From contig JAJPIL010000002.1 in the NCBI GenBank assembly GCA_021324755.1, forward strand, positions 1-42,339: DNA of 42,339 nucleotides, given 5' to 3'. A model generated the notes under the pieces. That model was not told the origin of the DNA, ran no database searches, and saw only the letters and a list, made by a program, of their open reading frames with translations. The DNA comes from Pseudomonadota bacterium (GTDB taxonomy: Bacteria > Desulfobacterota > Binatia > Binatales > Binataceae). Shown here one piece after another: positions 28,472 to 36,532 of this stretch. Position 1 is the stretch's first letter; each line of letters starts with the position of its first letter. The position numbers and the translations under genes are program-made.

Positions 28472-29866
28472 TTAGTTTTCAGTACGCCAGCTTATCGAGC
28501 GCTCGACCAGCTTGAAGACGTCTCTAAGGATGGCTAAACCTGCTTGGGCCTGCTCGGCGCTGAGCACCAGCGGTGGGTTGATGCGCATGCGCGCCGAATA
28601 ACCCATCGTGAGGAGGCCGCGTTTTAGAGCTTCGCTAAAAATGAAATGCATTGTTTTCTGGCCTAGCGGCTCTTTGGTCTTACGATTGCGTACGAAGTCG
28701 ATACCGATCAGTAGACCGCGACCGCGTACGTCCCCAATAAACGGAAACTCCTCCATAAGCTCGCGTAGGCCGTTAAGCAAAATAGCGCCGACCTCTCTTG
28801 CGTTTTCCACCAACCGTTCTTCAACGATTACTCGCAACGTATGTTCCAGCGCGGCGGCCGCGAGCGGATTACCCCCGTAGCTCGACGAAGCAGAGCCAGG
28901 CAGACTGAAAGGTCCCCTTTCTACAAGCTCGGGACGACAGACAGTTGCCGACACCGGAAAACCGCCACCAATTCCTTTGCCTATCGTCATGACGTCAGGC
29001 TCGACACCGCTGTGTTCGATCGCCCACATCCGCCCGGTGCGCCCCGCGCCAGTTATCATTTCGTCGACGATCAGCAAAGCTCCTTTTTCCCGAGCCACCT
29101 TCTTGAGCGCCGGCAAGTAATCATCCGGCGGGACAACATTGCCCGTAGTGGCCTGGCATGGCTCAACCAGAATCGCGCTCACCGCTCCAGCACTCACCTG
29201 GTCGATATAGCGGCGGGCAAACTCTACACAGTACAGGCCGCATGACGGATAGCTCATTCTGAACGCACAACGATAACAATCCGCATAAGGGATCACGTAT
29301 TGCCCACTTGAAAACGGTCCGTAGCCTTTTTTGGAGCCGTCGCCCGCCAGTCCCAACACCGCGCCGGTCTTGCCATGAAACGCGCCCCAAAATCCAACTA
29401 CCTCGTGTTTGCCCGTATATGAACGAGCGACGCGCAGTGCTGCTTCTACCGCCTCTGCGCCACCGCTGAAGAGTGAAATCGCCCCGAGATAGCTAGGCAA
29501 CAACTCCGACAGCCTTTGGAGCGCCCTCAAGCGTGTCCGATTGGCAAAGCTTCCGACTATCAGGCGCTCGGCCTGAGCCGACAACGCTCGAGCCAGATCT
29601 TTTCGCCCATGACCCAGGCTGGCAACCCCAATTCCGGCTACAAAATCGAGGTAAACGTTGCCGTCGGCGTCAGTCAGCGTCGCCCCGTGACCATTTTCGA
29701 ACGCGATTTGCGCAAGCAACGTAATTTTCTGGCGGCTTGGACCGAGATAGGCCCTTTCGGCAGCGAAGATTTCGAGTGAACGTGGCCCCGGAATAGGTGT
29801 TTTCAAGGCGGGCAAAGTCGGTGAAGATTCCGCAGAATCGGGATCCCGACTAGATTTTCGCCCCAT
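28472..29866 (-). CDS. Class III PLP-dependent aminotransferase
   Basis: A 464-residue enzyme of the GABA/ornithine aminotransferase type. The PLP lysine is K297 in TIGKGIGGGFPVSA; the cofactor aspartate is in LLIVDEMITGAGRTG; SLFSGGAEAVEAALR and WGAFHGKTGAVLG are the phosphate-binding and ring-stacking regions. A Cys-containing insert CYRCAFRMSYPSCGLYC is shared with a subgroup of 4-aminobutyrate-like aminotransferases. A HpnO role (ribosylhopane to aminobacteriohopanetriol) is possible because HpnO is class III and hopanoid genes are near. However, it lies inside a six-gene minus operon of nucleotidyltransferase, HAD and ATP-grasp genes, so amination of a ketone or aldehyde polyol intermediate there is my preferred reading. 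Confidence 0.85.
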   Translation of the reverse strand: MGRKSSRDPDSAESSPTLPALKTPIPGPRSLEIFAAERAYLGPSRQKITLLAQIAFENGHGATLTDADGNVYLDFVAGIGVASLGHGRKDLARALSAQAERLIVGSFANRTRLRALQRLSELLPSYLGAISLFSGGAEAVEAALRVARSYTGKHEVVGFWGAFHGKTGAVLGLAGDGSKKGYGPFSSGQYVIPYADCYRCAFRMSYPSCGLYCVEFARRYIDQVSAGAVSAILVEPCQATTGNVVPPDDYLPALKKVAREKGALLIVDEMITGAGRTGRMWAIEHSGVEPDVMTIGKGIGGGFPVSATVCRPELVERGPFSLPGSASSSYGGNPLAAAALEHTLRVIVEERLVENAREVGAILLNGLRELMEEFPFIGDVRGRGLLIGIDFVRNRKTKEPLGQKTMHFIFSEALKRGLLTMGYSARMRINPPLVLSAEQAQAGLAILRDVFKLVERSISWRTEN

Positions 29867-29880
29867 CTCGCCACACTCTC

Positions 29881-30702
29881 CTACTTCTTTTTCCTAGCTG
29901 AAAGCAGGCTTAAACATCGCTTGGCTATCGCCGCCGCCGCCAACTCTCTGATCGGAGCAAAGCTTGGCCAATCATTAAGGTCGATCAAAAAAACACCTTG
30001 TTCGTTTACAACGGCGTCTCCCCCCCACACTTCAAGCCCTAATGCGGCTGCGGCCATTCGAGCAATTTGGGCAAGTTTCGAGTTTACGCCTGCGAATACA
30101 CTGGTTAGACCACACGGTACAAAAAAATCTTCACCGCTTACGCCGTAAAACTTAACTACCGTGCCCGACAAAGCCTGCTGCAGGTATGCCCAACGGATAC
30201 CCTTGGCGACAAAGGCCGTCAAAGCATCGTTCAGCTCGGTTAAGCTCCGCACCTCGACGACGCAACCTGAGCTCAACCCGAGCGGGTCGGCTGGTTTGAC
30301 GAACACACCTCTCTCAAGTACAAGCCCCCGCAAATCTATAGCCGCATTCCTTCCGGGTATCGCAATCAACTCTCCAGGCGGCGTTGGTACCCCCGCCCGC
30401 TTCAGGATGTGATTGAGCATGTCGCGATAGCATCTGCGAATCGAATCCGCGGAGTTTACGACCAGGACCCCGGCATTCTCAAAGGACCGAAGTAACTCCA
30501 GACTTTGCGCGCTTTTGCACATCGCAAGAACTAAGTCAAAGTTCGCCGAATCGACCTCGCGCAGGTAGTCCGGCGTCGAGACCTCGGTTGAGCAACCATG
30601 GTCTGAAAGGCGCGCCAGAACGGCGTCCATAATGGCTTTGTCGACCTCTACTCTGTCTGGGGAATGCTCAGGCTCGCGGTAGATGCCTAAAACGCGAAAC
30701 AT
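29881..30702 (-). CDS. ATP-grasp family enzyme
   Basis: A 273-residue ATP-grasp protein from ATG 30702; a TTG at 30759 would add 19 residues and neither site is strong. The visible parts are an N-terminal MFRVLGIYREPEHSPDRVE domain, the central ATP-binding strands (GVFVKPADPLGLSSGCVVEV, then the YLQQALSG strand) and VVKFYGVSGEDFF. The metal-binding end is FLIDLNDWPSFAP, with Asp and Asn as expected. ATP-grasp enzymes ligate a carboxylate to an amine or thiol, or phosphorylate inositol phosphates (ITPK type). With an aminotransferase 14 bases downstream and a nucleotidyltransferase upstream, either amide formation on a new amine or polyol phosphorylation is possible. Confidence 0.8.
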   Translation of the reverse strand: MFRVLGIYREPEHSPDRVEVDKAIMDAVLARLSDHGCSTEVSTPDYLREVDSANFDLVLAMCKSAQSLELLRSFENAGVLVVNSADSIRRCYRDMLNHILKRAGVPTPPGELIAIPGRNAAIDLRGLVLERGVFVKPADPLGLSSGCVVEVRSLTELNDALTAFVAKGIRWAYLQQALSGTVVKFYGVSGEDFFVPCGLTSVFAGVNSKLAQIARMAAAALGLEVWGGDAVVNEQGVFLIDLNDWPSFAPIRELAAAAIAKRCLSLLSARKKK

Positions 30703-30792
30703 GGTGTTCGTATAGCACTGATCATTAGGGTTTGACTCTCGCGGCAGGTGTACTGTCAATGGCCTGAGCTTTGTTTGCTTTCAGCGGGTTGA

Positions 30793-31563
30793 TTAAACAG
30801 AATTTTGCTCGCCCGCCTCTCGTAGCATCTGTTCGGCTCGTTCAAGATCTGCCATCTCGTCCACATCCACCACTTCGTCCAGCTCGACCGTCCCCAACCT
30901 CACGCTTTGCTCGACCATCAACGCAAGCAACTGCCGCAAAGCGTTTAGCCCTTTCGACCGGGCCACTGAACCCAAGGCAAATATATTAGTAGAAAAGGCA
31001 AAGATTCCCGCGGTCACTAGATTTTGATGCCCTTGCGTGAACGACGTAATCTCTGCGTCGGGCGAAACAGTGGTAAAAAGAGGAGTCGGGTCGCCCTGCC
31101 AACGAGTCACCCCAACGATGCCGCCAAAAGTTCGATCGTTGGTGGCGGGCGTGCCCATCTGGCTACTATATTCGGCCTTAAAAAGTTTCTCGGCTGCGCT
31201 AGTACAGAATTTGCTAAAGTCGCGAGCGCTCAATACTGCGTCAACTGTGATCGCGACGAAGTGGCTTGCGACGATATAATCTGCAAACGCTAGCATCGTT
31301 TCCATCGAGTTGGCCGTGTCACGCACGACAAGCTTGACCGTTGGCAAGAGACTTATCCGATCGCGTTTAATCCGCTCGAAAATCTCGCTGTTTACGATCG
31401 CGTAGACTTCCTTGATTCCCACTCGGTCCATGAGTCGGGCCTGACGAACTAGAAGCGGCTCCCCACAGACCGGCGCTAGCGCCTTGGGGAATGTTGCCCC
31501 ACTTGCGCGCAATCGTTGGCCGCGTCCGGCCGCCAAAATCGCTCCCTGCGTGAGCTTCACCAC
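30793..31563 (-). CDS. Sugar/inositol-phosphate nucleotidyltransferase (IPCT-like)
   Basis: Activates a phosphorylated alcohol to an NDP derivative, probably CDP. The 256-residue protein has the signature AILAAGRGQRLR followed by FPKAL (Lys 27) and a later metal aspartate region VAITVDAVLSA. It resembles inositol-1-phosphate cytidylyltransferase and related MobA-like enzymes. Starts GTG 31563 or 31560 overlap the stop of the upstream HAD gene, so translation is coupled. The CDP-alcohol transferase across the divergent promoter is the natural user of its product. The exact nucleotide and alcohol are unknown. Confidence 0.82.
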   Translation of the reverse strand: MVKLTQGAILAAGRGQRLRASGATFPKALAPVCGEPLLVRQARLMDRVGIKEVYAIVNSEIFERIKRDRISLLPTVKLVVRDTANSMETMLAFADYIVASHFVAITVDAVLSARDFSKFCTSAAEKLFKAEYSSQMGTPATNDRTFGGIVGVTRWQGDPTPLFTTVSPDAEITSFTQGHQNLVTAGIFAFSTNIFALGSVARSKGLNALRQLLALMVEQSVRLGTVELDEVVDVDEMADLERAEQMLREAGEQNSV

Positions 31564-32270
31564 GTAAGGTTCACGAGCTCGTCAAGATGGGTTATCGTGC
31601 GATCGACCTGGTTATATGTGCCGTCGGCTGGCATCGAAGGCCGGGCAACAAGCCACACGGTCCGCATCCCAAGCTCCCGTGCGGGCTGGCAGTCTTTTTC
31701 CAAGGAATCGCCAATCATCGCGGCATCCGCAAAGGCGACGCTGAGGCGGCTTAAAACGTAGACGAACAGGCGACTGTCTGGCTTAAAGATGCCTACGCGG
31801 CTCGAGTCGGCGACGACATCGAACAGCTCCAGGAGCCCCCCTTGAGCCAGCACAGTAGTCAAATTGCCGTAGAAGTTCGACGCCACAGCGAGGCCAAAGC
31901 GTTTACGCAATGCCTCGAGCGTCGCCCGACTTTGATGCATACCAGCTAAGGTTTGTTTTGCAAAGCCAAAAGCAATCTGCCGAGCCAGACGCAGATCATG
32001 CCAGGGACCCAGGTCGGGTGCGCTGCGCGCTAGATATCCAAATTGCAAACGAACCAAAAGGTCGAGCAGAGGCTCAAGTTCAAGAACTTCCTTCACCGGG
32101 CCTCTGCGATAACATTCGCTGGTGGCATAGTCGAAGGCAGGCTGGAGCTGGCTGCGAGTCAGAGTAATTCCTGCGGCAGCATAATGGCGCAAAAACCTGT
32201 CGAGCCAATGGTCCCCCGGTACGTCTAACGTGCCGCCAAAGTCAAAGATCAAGGCTTGGGGTTCCGTCAT
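31557..32270 (-). CDS. HAD superfamily hydrolase-like protein (subfamily I)
   Basis: A 237-residue HAD protein with an alpha-helical cap between motifs I and II. Motif I is LIFDFGGTLD (Asp 10), motif II is LAVASNFYGNL, the lysine motif is VGIFKPDSRLF, and motif IV is AAMIGDSLEKDC. As in the other HAD gene of the locus, the second aspartate of DxD is missing, here Gly. Known phosphatases such as YihX also have Gly there, so activity is not excluded. ATG 32270 is used, with a TTG at 32288 as alternative. It is the first gene of the minus arm and is coupled to the nucleotidyltransferase by a seven-base overlap. Confidence 0.82.
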   Translation of the reverse strand: MTEPQALIFDFGGTLDVPGDHWLDRFLRHYAAAGITLTRSQLQPAFDYATSECYRRGPVKEVLELEPLLDLLVRLQFGYLARSAPDLGPWHDLRLARQIAFGFAKQTLAGMHQSRATLEALRKRFGLAVASNFYGNLTTVLAQGGLLELFDVVADSSRVGIFKPDSRLFVYVLSRLSVAFADAAMIGDSLEKDCQPARELGMRTVWLVARPSMPADGTYNQVDRTITHLDELVNLTW

Positions 32271-32332
32271 AACAAGGAGTCGGTGCAATTTCCCGTAGGC
32301 TATAAGTCCAGCCGCATAGTATGGGATTGGGC

Positions 32333-32343
32333 CACATAATGTG
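32333..32343. promoter_or_regulatory. Palindrome CACATaATGTG in the divergent control region
   Basis: A perfect 11-base palindrome about 65 bases upstream of the minus-arm start. Palindromes of this size occur by chance, so it is only interesting as one of a group in the same 279-base region. Confidence 0.3.
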
Positions 32344-32349
32344 CGATCC

Positions 32350-32366
32350 GGTTTGCCCGGGAAACC
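32350..32366. promoter_or_regulatory. Near-palindrome GGTTTGCCCGGGAAACC
   Basis: Seventeen bases with two-fold symmetry and a single mismatched pair, centred in the divergent region. Candidate operator half-sites GGTTT/AAACC. Confidence 0.35.
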
Positions 32367-32378
32367 TCATCGACACCG

Positions 32379-32392
32379 CACGTTCGAACGTG
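32379..32392. promoter_or_regulatory. Perfect 14-bp palindrome CACGTTCGAACGTG
   Basis: Uninterrupted perfect palindrome near the middle of the region between the two arms. About 0.02 such sites would be expected by chance in a stretch this short (one per 4^7 positions). It is a good candidate for binding a dimeric regulator that acts on both arms. Confidence 0.5.
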
Positions 32393-32509
32393 GCTCCTCG
32401 GCGATGAGGACTAAGGATGCCGCCCCTACTCGTGCTGCATCGCTCCCGGGCTCCGTATCGCGTTACGATGCTGCCACGGCATTAGGTTTGCTCTTTTCAA
32501 TCACGTTCG

Positions 32510-32541
32510 TTGACACGACTGACCGGTTGGTCTAATAGACC
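32510..32541 (+). promoter_or_regulatory. Promoter of the CDP-alcohol transferase / radical SAM arm
   Basis: A consensus -35 (TTGACA, 32510-32515) and a five-of-six -10 (TCTAAT, 32531-32536) are 15 bases apart. The -10 lies inside the inverted repeat GGTCT-AAT-AGACC (32529-32541), a possible operator. The predicted transcription start (about 32543) is only some seven bases before ATG 32550, and there is no ribosome site, so the messenger would be nearly leaderless. Confidence 0.55.
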
Positions 32542-32549
32542 TAACAAAT

Positions 32550-33806
32550 ATGGTACATCTTGGCGAGAATCGGCCCGTCCGAACCGCCATCATATTAGAC
32601 GGCTGGCTTGGAACATATAGCCTTTTTGGCCGTTCGCTTCTTGAAAGGAATTGCAAGCTATGCCGACGGGCGGGAATCGAGCGGTTCATGATCGACTGTC
32701 CCCCAGAGCGGCAAGACGCCGTTTTGCGCGCGTTGGGCGACAAGACCGCTTGCGGGCAGCTCTTCTTTATCGACTTAAGTAAGTGGCTCAAGACTGCCCG
32801 CGATGAGCTAACGGTCTACGCTCCGTGCTTGGTCTTGAGTGCTAACGTCGTGTTTGTAGAGGCGGACCTGCGCCATTTGCTGGATACTTACGCTTCTATG
32901 CCATCATCGGCCGGCGTCAAGCTTACTGTAGACGGAGCAGACGAGCGCACCCGATTTGCTGTAGGACTTCTCGGTGGCGTGCTCGGGCAAGGCGCTTCGC
33001 TCAAAGAAATTTCCCTTGCGGGACCCACTCCTTTCGCTTTTAAGCTTACAGGTGAACTTGACGAGCGGAGGGTGATTCGGACAAGCGAGCTCAAGCTTGC
33101 CAAGGCTTTGCGCAAAGAAACGGTCGATACTGACACGTTCATTGCCCGGACCGTCGATCGACGGCTGTCGTGGCCGGTCAGCTGGATGCTTGCGCAGACC
33201 AGTGCAACGCCTAACCAAGTTACTCTGGCCAACACCGCTCTCGGGCTTCTGAGCGCATGCCTTTTGGCGGCCAAAAGCTATGGATGGCGAGTGGCGGGCG
33301 GAGCCCTTTTCGTCGTATCGATTATTGCCGACGGCGTGGACGGCGAGCTTGCCCGTTTAAAAATGTTGGAGTCGAAAGCAGGCGAACAGCTCGACCACAT
33401 CACCGACAATCTGGTGCACGCGGCTGTATTTTTGGGGATCGCCGTCAGCGCGTACCGCAAAGGTGAGGGGCTGCGTGTAGTGGCAGCGCTCGTAGCCCTG
33501 TTGATCGGCTTCTCGCTATGTGCCTACGCTATCATTCGTTCGCGACAGAAGCTTAGCGAGGCGACGGCGGCGAGCTGGTTGTCTCGTCTGGAGCGAATGA
33601 CCGGTCGCGATTTCGCCTATCTGATATTTGCACTTGCGCTAGTTGATCGCTTGGAATATTTCCTTTGGGGTGCAGCATTTGGAACTTACGTAGCTGCAAC
33701 CATTTTCTGGAGTCTACCGTGGCTCCGGACGCAAACGCGCACAACCGGACGAACGCAACCGTCTCGTCCTGACTTAGTTACGACAAAGGAGAGCTATGAA
33801 GCGTAA
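32550..33806 (+). CDS. CDP-alcohol phosphotransferase with fused degenerate nucleotidyltransferase domain
   Basis: A membrane enzyme that displaces CMP from a CDP-alcohol with a second alcohol to form a phosphodiester. The C-terminal half (about residues 210-400) has the complete family motif D261-D264-G-A268-R269, G278, D282, D286 with canonical spacing. [16 protein letters not shown] precedes it, and four to five membrane helices surround it. The N-terminal half (about 11-190) has a nucleotidyltransferase-like start ([20 protein letters not shown]) but lacks the GxGxR and Lys of active enzymes. The layout recalls bifunctional inositol-phosphate cytidylyltransferase/di-inositol-phosphate synthase, with the active cytidylyltransferase here moved to a separate gene. 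Product: phospholipid or soluble phosphodiester, undetermined. Confidence 0.85.
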   Translation: MVHLGENRPVRTAIILDGWLGTYSLFGRSLLERNCKLCRRAGIERFMIDCPPERQDAVLRALGDKTACGQLFFIDLSKWLKTARDELTVYAPCLVLSANVVFVEADLRHLLDTYASMPSSAGVKLTVDGADERTRFAVGLLGGVLGQGASLKEISLAGPTPFAFKLTGELDERRVIRTSELKLAKALRKETVDTDTFIARTVDRRLSWPVSWMLAQTSATPNQVTLANTALGLLSACLLAAKSYGWRVAGGALFVVSIIADGVDGELARLKMLESKAGEQLDHITDNLVHAAVFLGIAVSAYRKGEGLRVVAALVALLIGFSLCAYAIIRSRQKLSEATAASWLSRLERMTGRDFAYLIFALALVDRLEYFLWGAAFGTYVAATIFWSLPWLRTQTRTTGRTQPSRPDLVTTKESYEA

Positions 33807-35124
33807 ACCCCGCATCTTATTGATCCAGCCTACGACCGTTCATCTCGACGGCACGCCGCACAAGACAAGATGGCGGCTCATAATCGGGCTGATGATCCCG
33901 TATATTGCCGGTCTAACGCCCGACGACTTCGACGTTACGCTGTGCGACGAGCGCCTGGAGGACATCGATTTCGAGGCTGGGTGGGACCTTGTCGGGATGA
34001 CTACGACGATCGGCGCGGCTTTGCGCGCCTACCAGATCGCCGACAAGTTCCGAAAGCTCGGGATCCCGGTCGTGATGGGCGGCTTTCACGCCACACTGCA
34101 AACCGAAGAAGCGCTCAAACACGCCGACGCCGTCGTGCAGGGAGAAGCCGATCTCGTATGGGAGCAACTGCTGCGCGACTGGCAAGACGGCAAGCTCAAG
34201 CGCATTTATCGTAGCGACAAGCTCCACGACCTAAAGGGCCTGCCGCGCCCGCGCCATGAGCTGCTCAAGCTCAATCGCTATCTGTTTAAGGCCTTGCCGA
34301 TCCAGGCGACTCGCGGATGTCCCTACCGTTGCGCGTTTTGCGAAATACCGGTGTTTTACAATGGCACCTACCGGACACGACCAGTTGGTGACATCGTAGA
34401 AGAGATCAAGCAGCAAATTAAAATCACCGGCATCCGCCGCTTCCAGTTCATCGACGACCAGATAACAGGAAAGCACAGATTTGCTCGCGAGCTCTTCCGG
34501 GCGCTCATTCCACTCAACATCCGCTTTTCATGCCTTTGGACCGTCAACTCGAATCATGACGAGGAGTTACTCGAGCTGGCTGCCAAAGCTGGCGTCTTCC
34601 ACGTCAATATCGGCGTGGAATCAATCAACCAGGACAGCTTGCTGACGATACACAAGATTCAGAACCACGTAAAGGAGTACAAAAAGCTACTGGCGCGGCT
34701 CGAGAAATACGGTATCTACTACTCGCTGAATTTCCTTTTTGGCCTGGATGCCGACAAGCCCGATATTTTCGACGCGACGTTACGCTTCTTGCACGAGATC
34801 CGCGCGCCAGAAGCCTTCTTCAACACGGTGACTCCGCGCAAGGGCACCCCGATGCGAAAGCAGCTCGAGGAGGAAGACCGCGTCATTATCCCAGACGCCG
34901 ATATGTTCACGAACAACTTTAGGTGTATGTTCGTGCCCAAACAGATGTCGCCGCAGGAAGTAGAAGAAGGAGTTTGGCGTTGCACGACGGAGTTTTACTC
35001 GCTCAAGTCAATTTTCAAACGCCTTGTCTTCCCGCCTCACAAGTTTATTTGGCAGGGACTAACTGAAAACCTGCTGTTCTATTGGGGAGCCAAGCGACGC
35101 ATCGACCCGGTTGACTACTACTGA
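33796..35124 (+). CDS. B12-binding-domain radical SAM protein
   Basis: 442 residues. The N-terminal Rossmann-like B12-binding-type domain (about 5-135) includes [20 protein letters not shown] and [11 protein letters not shown]. The radical-SAM motif is CPYRCAFC (Cys 175, 179, 182). The rest of the barrel has [20 protein letters not shown] and [13 protein letters not shown], with a C-terminal region seen in many such proteins ([16 protein letters not shown]). Family members methylate unactivated carbons or form carbon-carbon or carbon-sulfur bonds. The start has a strong AAAGGAGAG site and overlaps the preceding gene by 11 bases, so the two proteins are made together. It is not a close match to HpnP, HpnR or HpnJ as I remember them; the substrate is unknown. 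Confidence 0.85.
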   Translation: MKRKPRILLIQPTTVHLDGTPHKTRWRLIIGLMIPYIAGLTPDDFDVTLCDERLEDIDFEAGWDLVGMTTTIGAALRAYQIADKFRKLGIPVVMGGFHATLQTEEALKHADAVVQGEADLVWEQLLRDWQDGKLKRIYRSDKLHDLKGLPRPRHELLKLNRYLFKALPIQATRGCPYRCAFCEIPVFYNGTYRTRPVGDIVEEIKQQIKITGIRRFQFIDDQITGKHRFARELFRALIPLNIRFSCLWTVNSNHDEELLELAAKAGVFHVNIGVESINQDSLLTIHKIQNHVKEYKKLLARLEKYGIYYSLNFLFGLDADKPDIFDATLRFLHEIRAPEAFFNTVTPRKGTPMRKQLEEEDRVIIPDADMFTNNFRCMFVPKQMSPQEVEEGVWRCTTEFYSLKSIFKRLVFPPHKFIWQGLTENLLFYWGAKRRIDPVDYY

Positions 35125-35436
35125 AACCGGATGCAATTGACCAGTTGTTGAGGTTTTTATCTGAGCAAACCCGAATCTCTAGCCGAAAACCTAAAAGCCT
35201 CGCTGTGGGGCAATGAATTCGGGATTGCGCCGCAAATTGTTTTTACTAGCAGCGCTCGCTAAACGTGGATAAGCGTCAACGCCCGGCGGGGGCGCGGCGC
35301 CGCTTTTCCTGCAAACTATGCGCGCATCGATAGCGTTGAGCTTTAACGCTTCGGGCGGATAGCTGAGAATTTCCCGACCAGGGTTTGCGCAAGCCTTGCG
35401 CGTTTTACCGCTGGCGTTCGCCGCAATTCAGGCAGC
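35125..35436. other. Convergent intergenic region
   Basis: 312 bases between the radical SAM gene (plus) and panC (minus). No gene seen. It holds the plus-strand terminator candidate at 35207-35244. It also has a perfect six-pair hairpin AGCGTT-(7)-AACGCT at 35332-35350 with no T-run, and a GC-rich palindrome (GCGGCGCCGC) near 35294-35303. Confidence 0.45.
35207..35244 (+). terminator. Possible terminator of the radical SAM operon
   Basis: GGCAAT (35209-35214) pairs with ATTGCgCC (35224-35231, one bulged G). Five T follow at 35240-35244, eight bases after the stem. About 85 bases downstream of the radical SAM stop. Confidence 0.35.
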
Positions 35437-36294
35437 TTACTGCGCCCCGACATCGGCCAGCACCACGTTATCGATAAGTCGCGTTCTGCCTACCCAGGCC
35501 GCGATCGCGATCACGGCGGGCCGGTCAAGCTTACTTATCGGTTCGAGCGTACGCGCGTCGGCAACTTCCAGATACTCCACCCTTACGGTGGGTTCTTGGG
35601 CAAGAACTTGTCTTGCCTCTGCCAACAATTCTTCTGCCAGAAAAGAGCCTTCGCGAAAACGCCTCTGCGCCGCATTCAGCGCACGACTTAGCGCAAGTGC
35701 AGCCTGCCGTTCAGCGCTCGACAAGTAGGCGTTACGCGAGCTCATCGCAAGGCCGTCGGGCTCGCGCACCGTGGGCATAGCGACAATCTCTACGTCGAAG
35801 TTGAGGTCGCTGACCATGCGCTCCACGGTTCGCAGCTGCTGATAGTCTTTTTCTCCGAAAAACGCCAGATGGGGTTTGACGATGTTGAAAAGTTTTGCCA
35901 CAACGGTCGTAACACCGCGGAAATGGCCCGGACGAAACGCTCCACAAAGGCCGCGGGTAAGCTCAGTGGTTTCAACCCAGGTCTGAAAGCCTTGCGGATA
36001 CATCTCGGCGGGCTCAGGAGCAAACACGACGTCGACCGGCACGCGCTCCATCAAAACGCAGTCCCGCTCGAAGTCGCGCGGATAGGTATTAAAGTCTTCC
36101 CGCGGGCCGAATTGCGTCGGATTTACAAAAATTGAAACCACAAGTCTGTCCGCGCGCCGACGCCCCTCGCGCATCAGACTGAGATGGCCCTCGTGCAAGT
36201 AACCCATCGTGGGGACAAAGGCGATCCGCTCACCCCTGAGTCGAGCCGCCTCCGACCAACGTTGCATCTCTTTTACCGCTTTAATCACTTCCAT
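35437..36294 (-). CDS. panC: Pantothenate synthetase (pantoate-beta-alanine ligase)
   Basis: Joins pantoate and beta-alanine with ATP to make pantothenate. The 285-residue protein has the family blocks VPTMGYLHEGHLSLM (with the HIGH-like HEGH), SIFVNPTQFGPREDFNTYPR, RPGHFRGVTTVVAKLFNIV, FFGEKDYQQL and SSRNAYLS (the KMSKS-like region). Its start lies inside the end of a small upstream frame (ATGGAAGTGA), so it may be translationally coupled to that frame. It is downstream of panB, the previous enzyme but one of the route. Confidence 0.95.
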   Translation of the reverse strand: MEVIKAVKEMQRWSEAARLRGERIAFVPTMGYLHEGHLSLMREGRRRADRLVVSIFVNPTQFGPREDFNTYPRDFERDCVLMERVPVDVVFAPEPAEMYPQGFQTWVETTELTRGLCGAFRPGHFRGVTTVVAKLFNIVKPHLAFFGEKDYQQLRTVERMVSDLNFDVEIVAMPTVREPDGLAMSSRNAYLSSAERQAALALSRALNAAQRRFREGSFLAEELLAEARQVLAQEPTVRVEYLEVADARTLEPISKLDRPAVIAIAAWVGRTRLIDNVVLADVGAQ

Positions 36295-36518
36295 AACGTT
36301 TCTTCAAAAAGTCGAACTAGCGTAATTTCGTAACGAACTCGTGAGAACTTGTTGCCCAAGACCTCGCTGCCGACCTCGACCTTGCGAGCGCTTCGACGCT
36401 CCAGCTCCAAACCCTCTCGGCTTGCCCTACCCCGCAGTCGCCTGCTAGCCAAGCGCGACGCAAGACGGTTGGTGAGGCGCTCTCTTAGCTTCATCTTCCG
36501 CGTGCCAGTGCGCTCCAT
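36285..36518 (-). CDS. Possible small basic protein between panB and panC
   Basis: An unrecognised frame of 77 residues from ATG 36518 (69 from ATG 36494). It fills the 238-base gap between panB and panC. The protein is very rich in Arg and Leu (RLTNRLASRLASRRLRGRAS), suggesting an amphipathic helix, followed by a more ordinary stretch VEVGSEVLGNKFSRVRYEIT. Its stop overlaps the panC start by ten bases. The neat fit in the gap favours a real gene; the composition and weak ribosome site argue against. The frame also stays open into panB, which proves nothing. Confidence 0.35.
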   Translation of the reverse strand: MERTGTRKMKLRERLTNRLASRLASRRLRGRASREGLELERRSARKVEVGSEVLGNKFSRVRYEITLVRLFEETLWK

Positions 36519-36532
36519 GTGAAGCCAAGCCG

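Noticed and set aside
33796-35124. Assignment of the radical SAM gene to hopanoid methylases HpnP/HpnR or to HpnJ
   Set aside because: The N-terminal sequence and length do not fit what I know of these families; context is the CDP-alcohol transferase, not the hpn operon.
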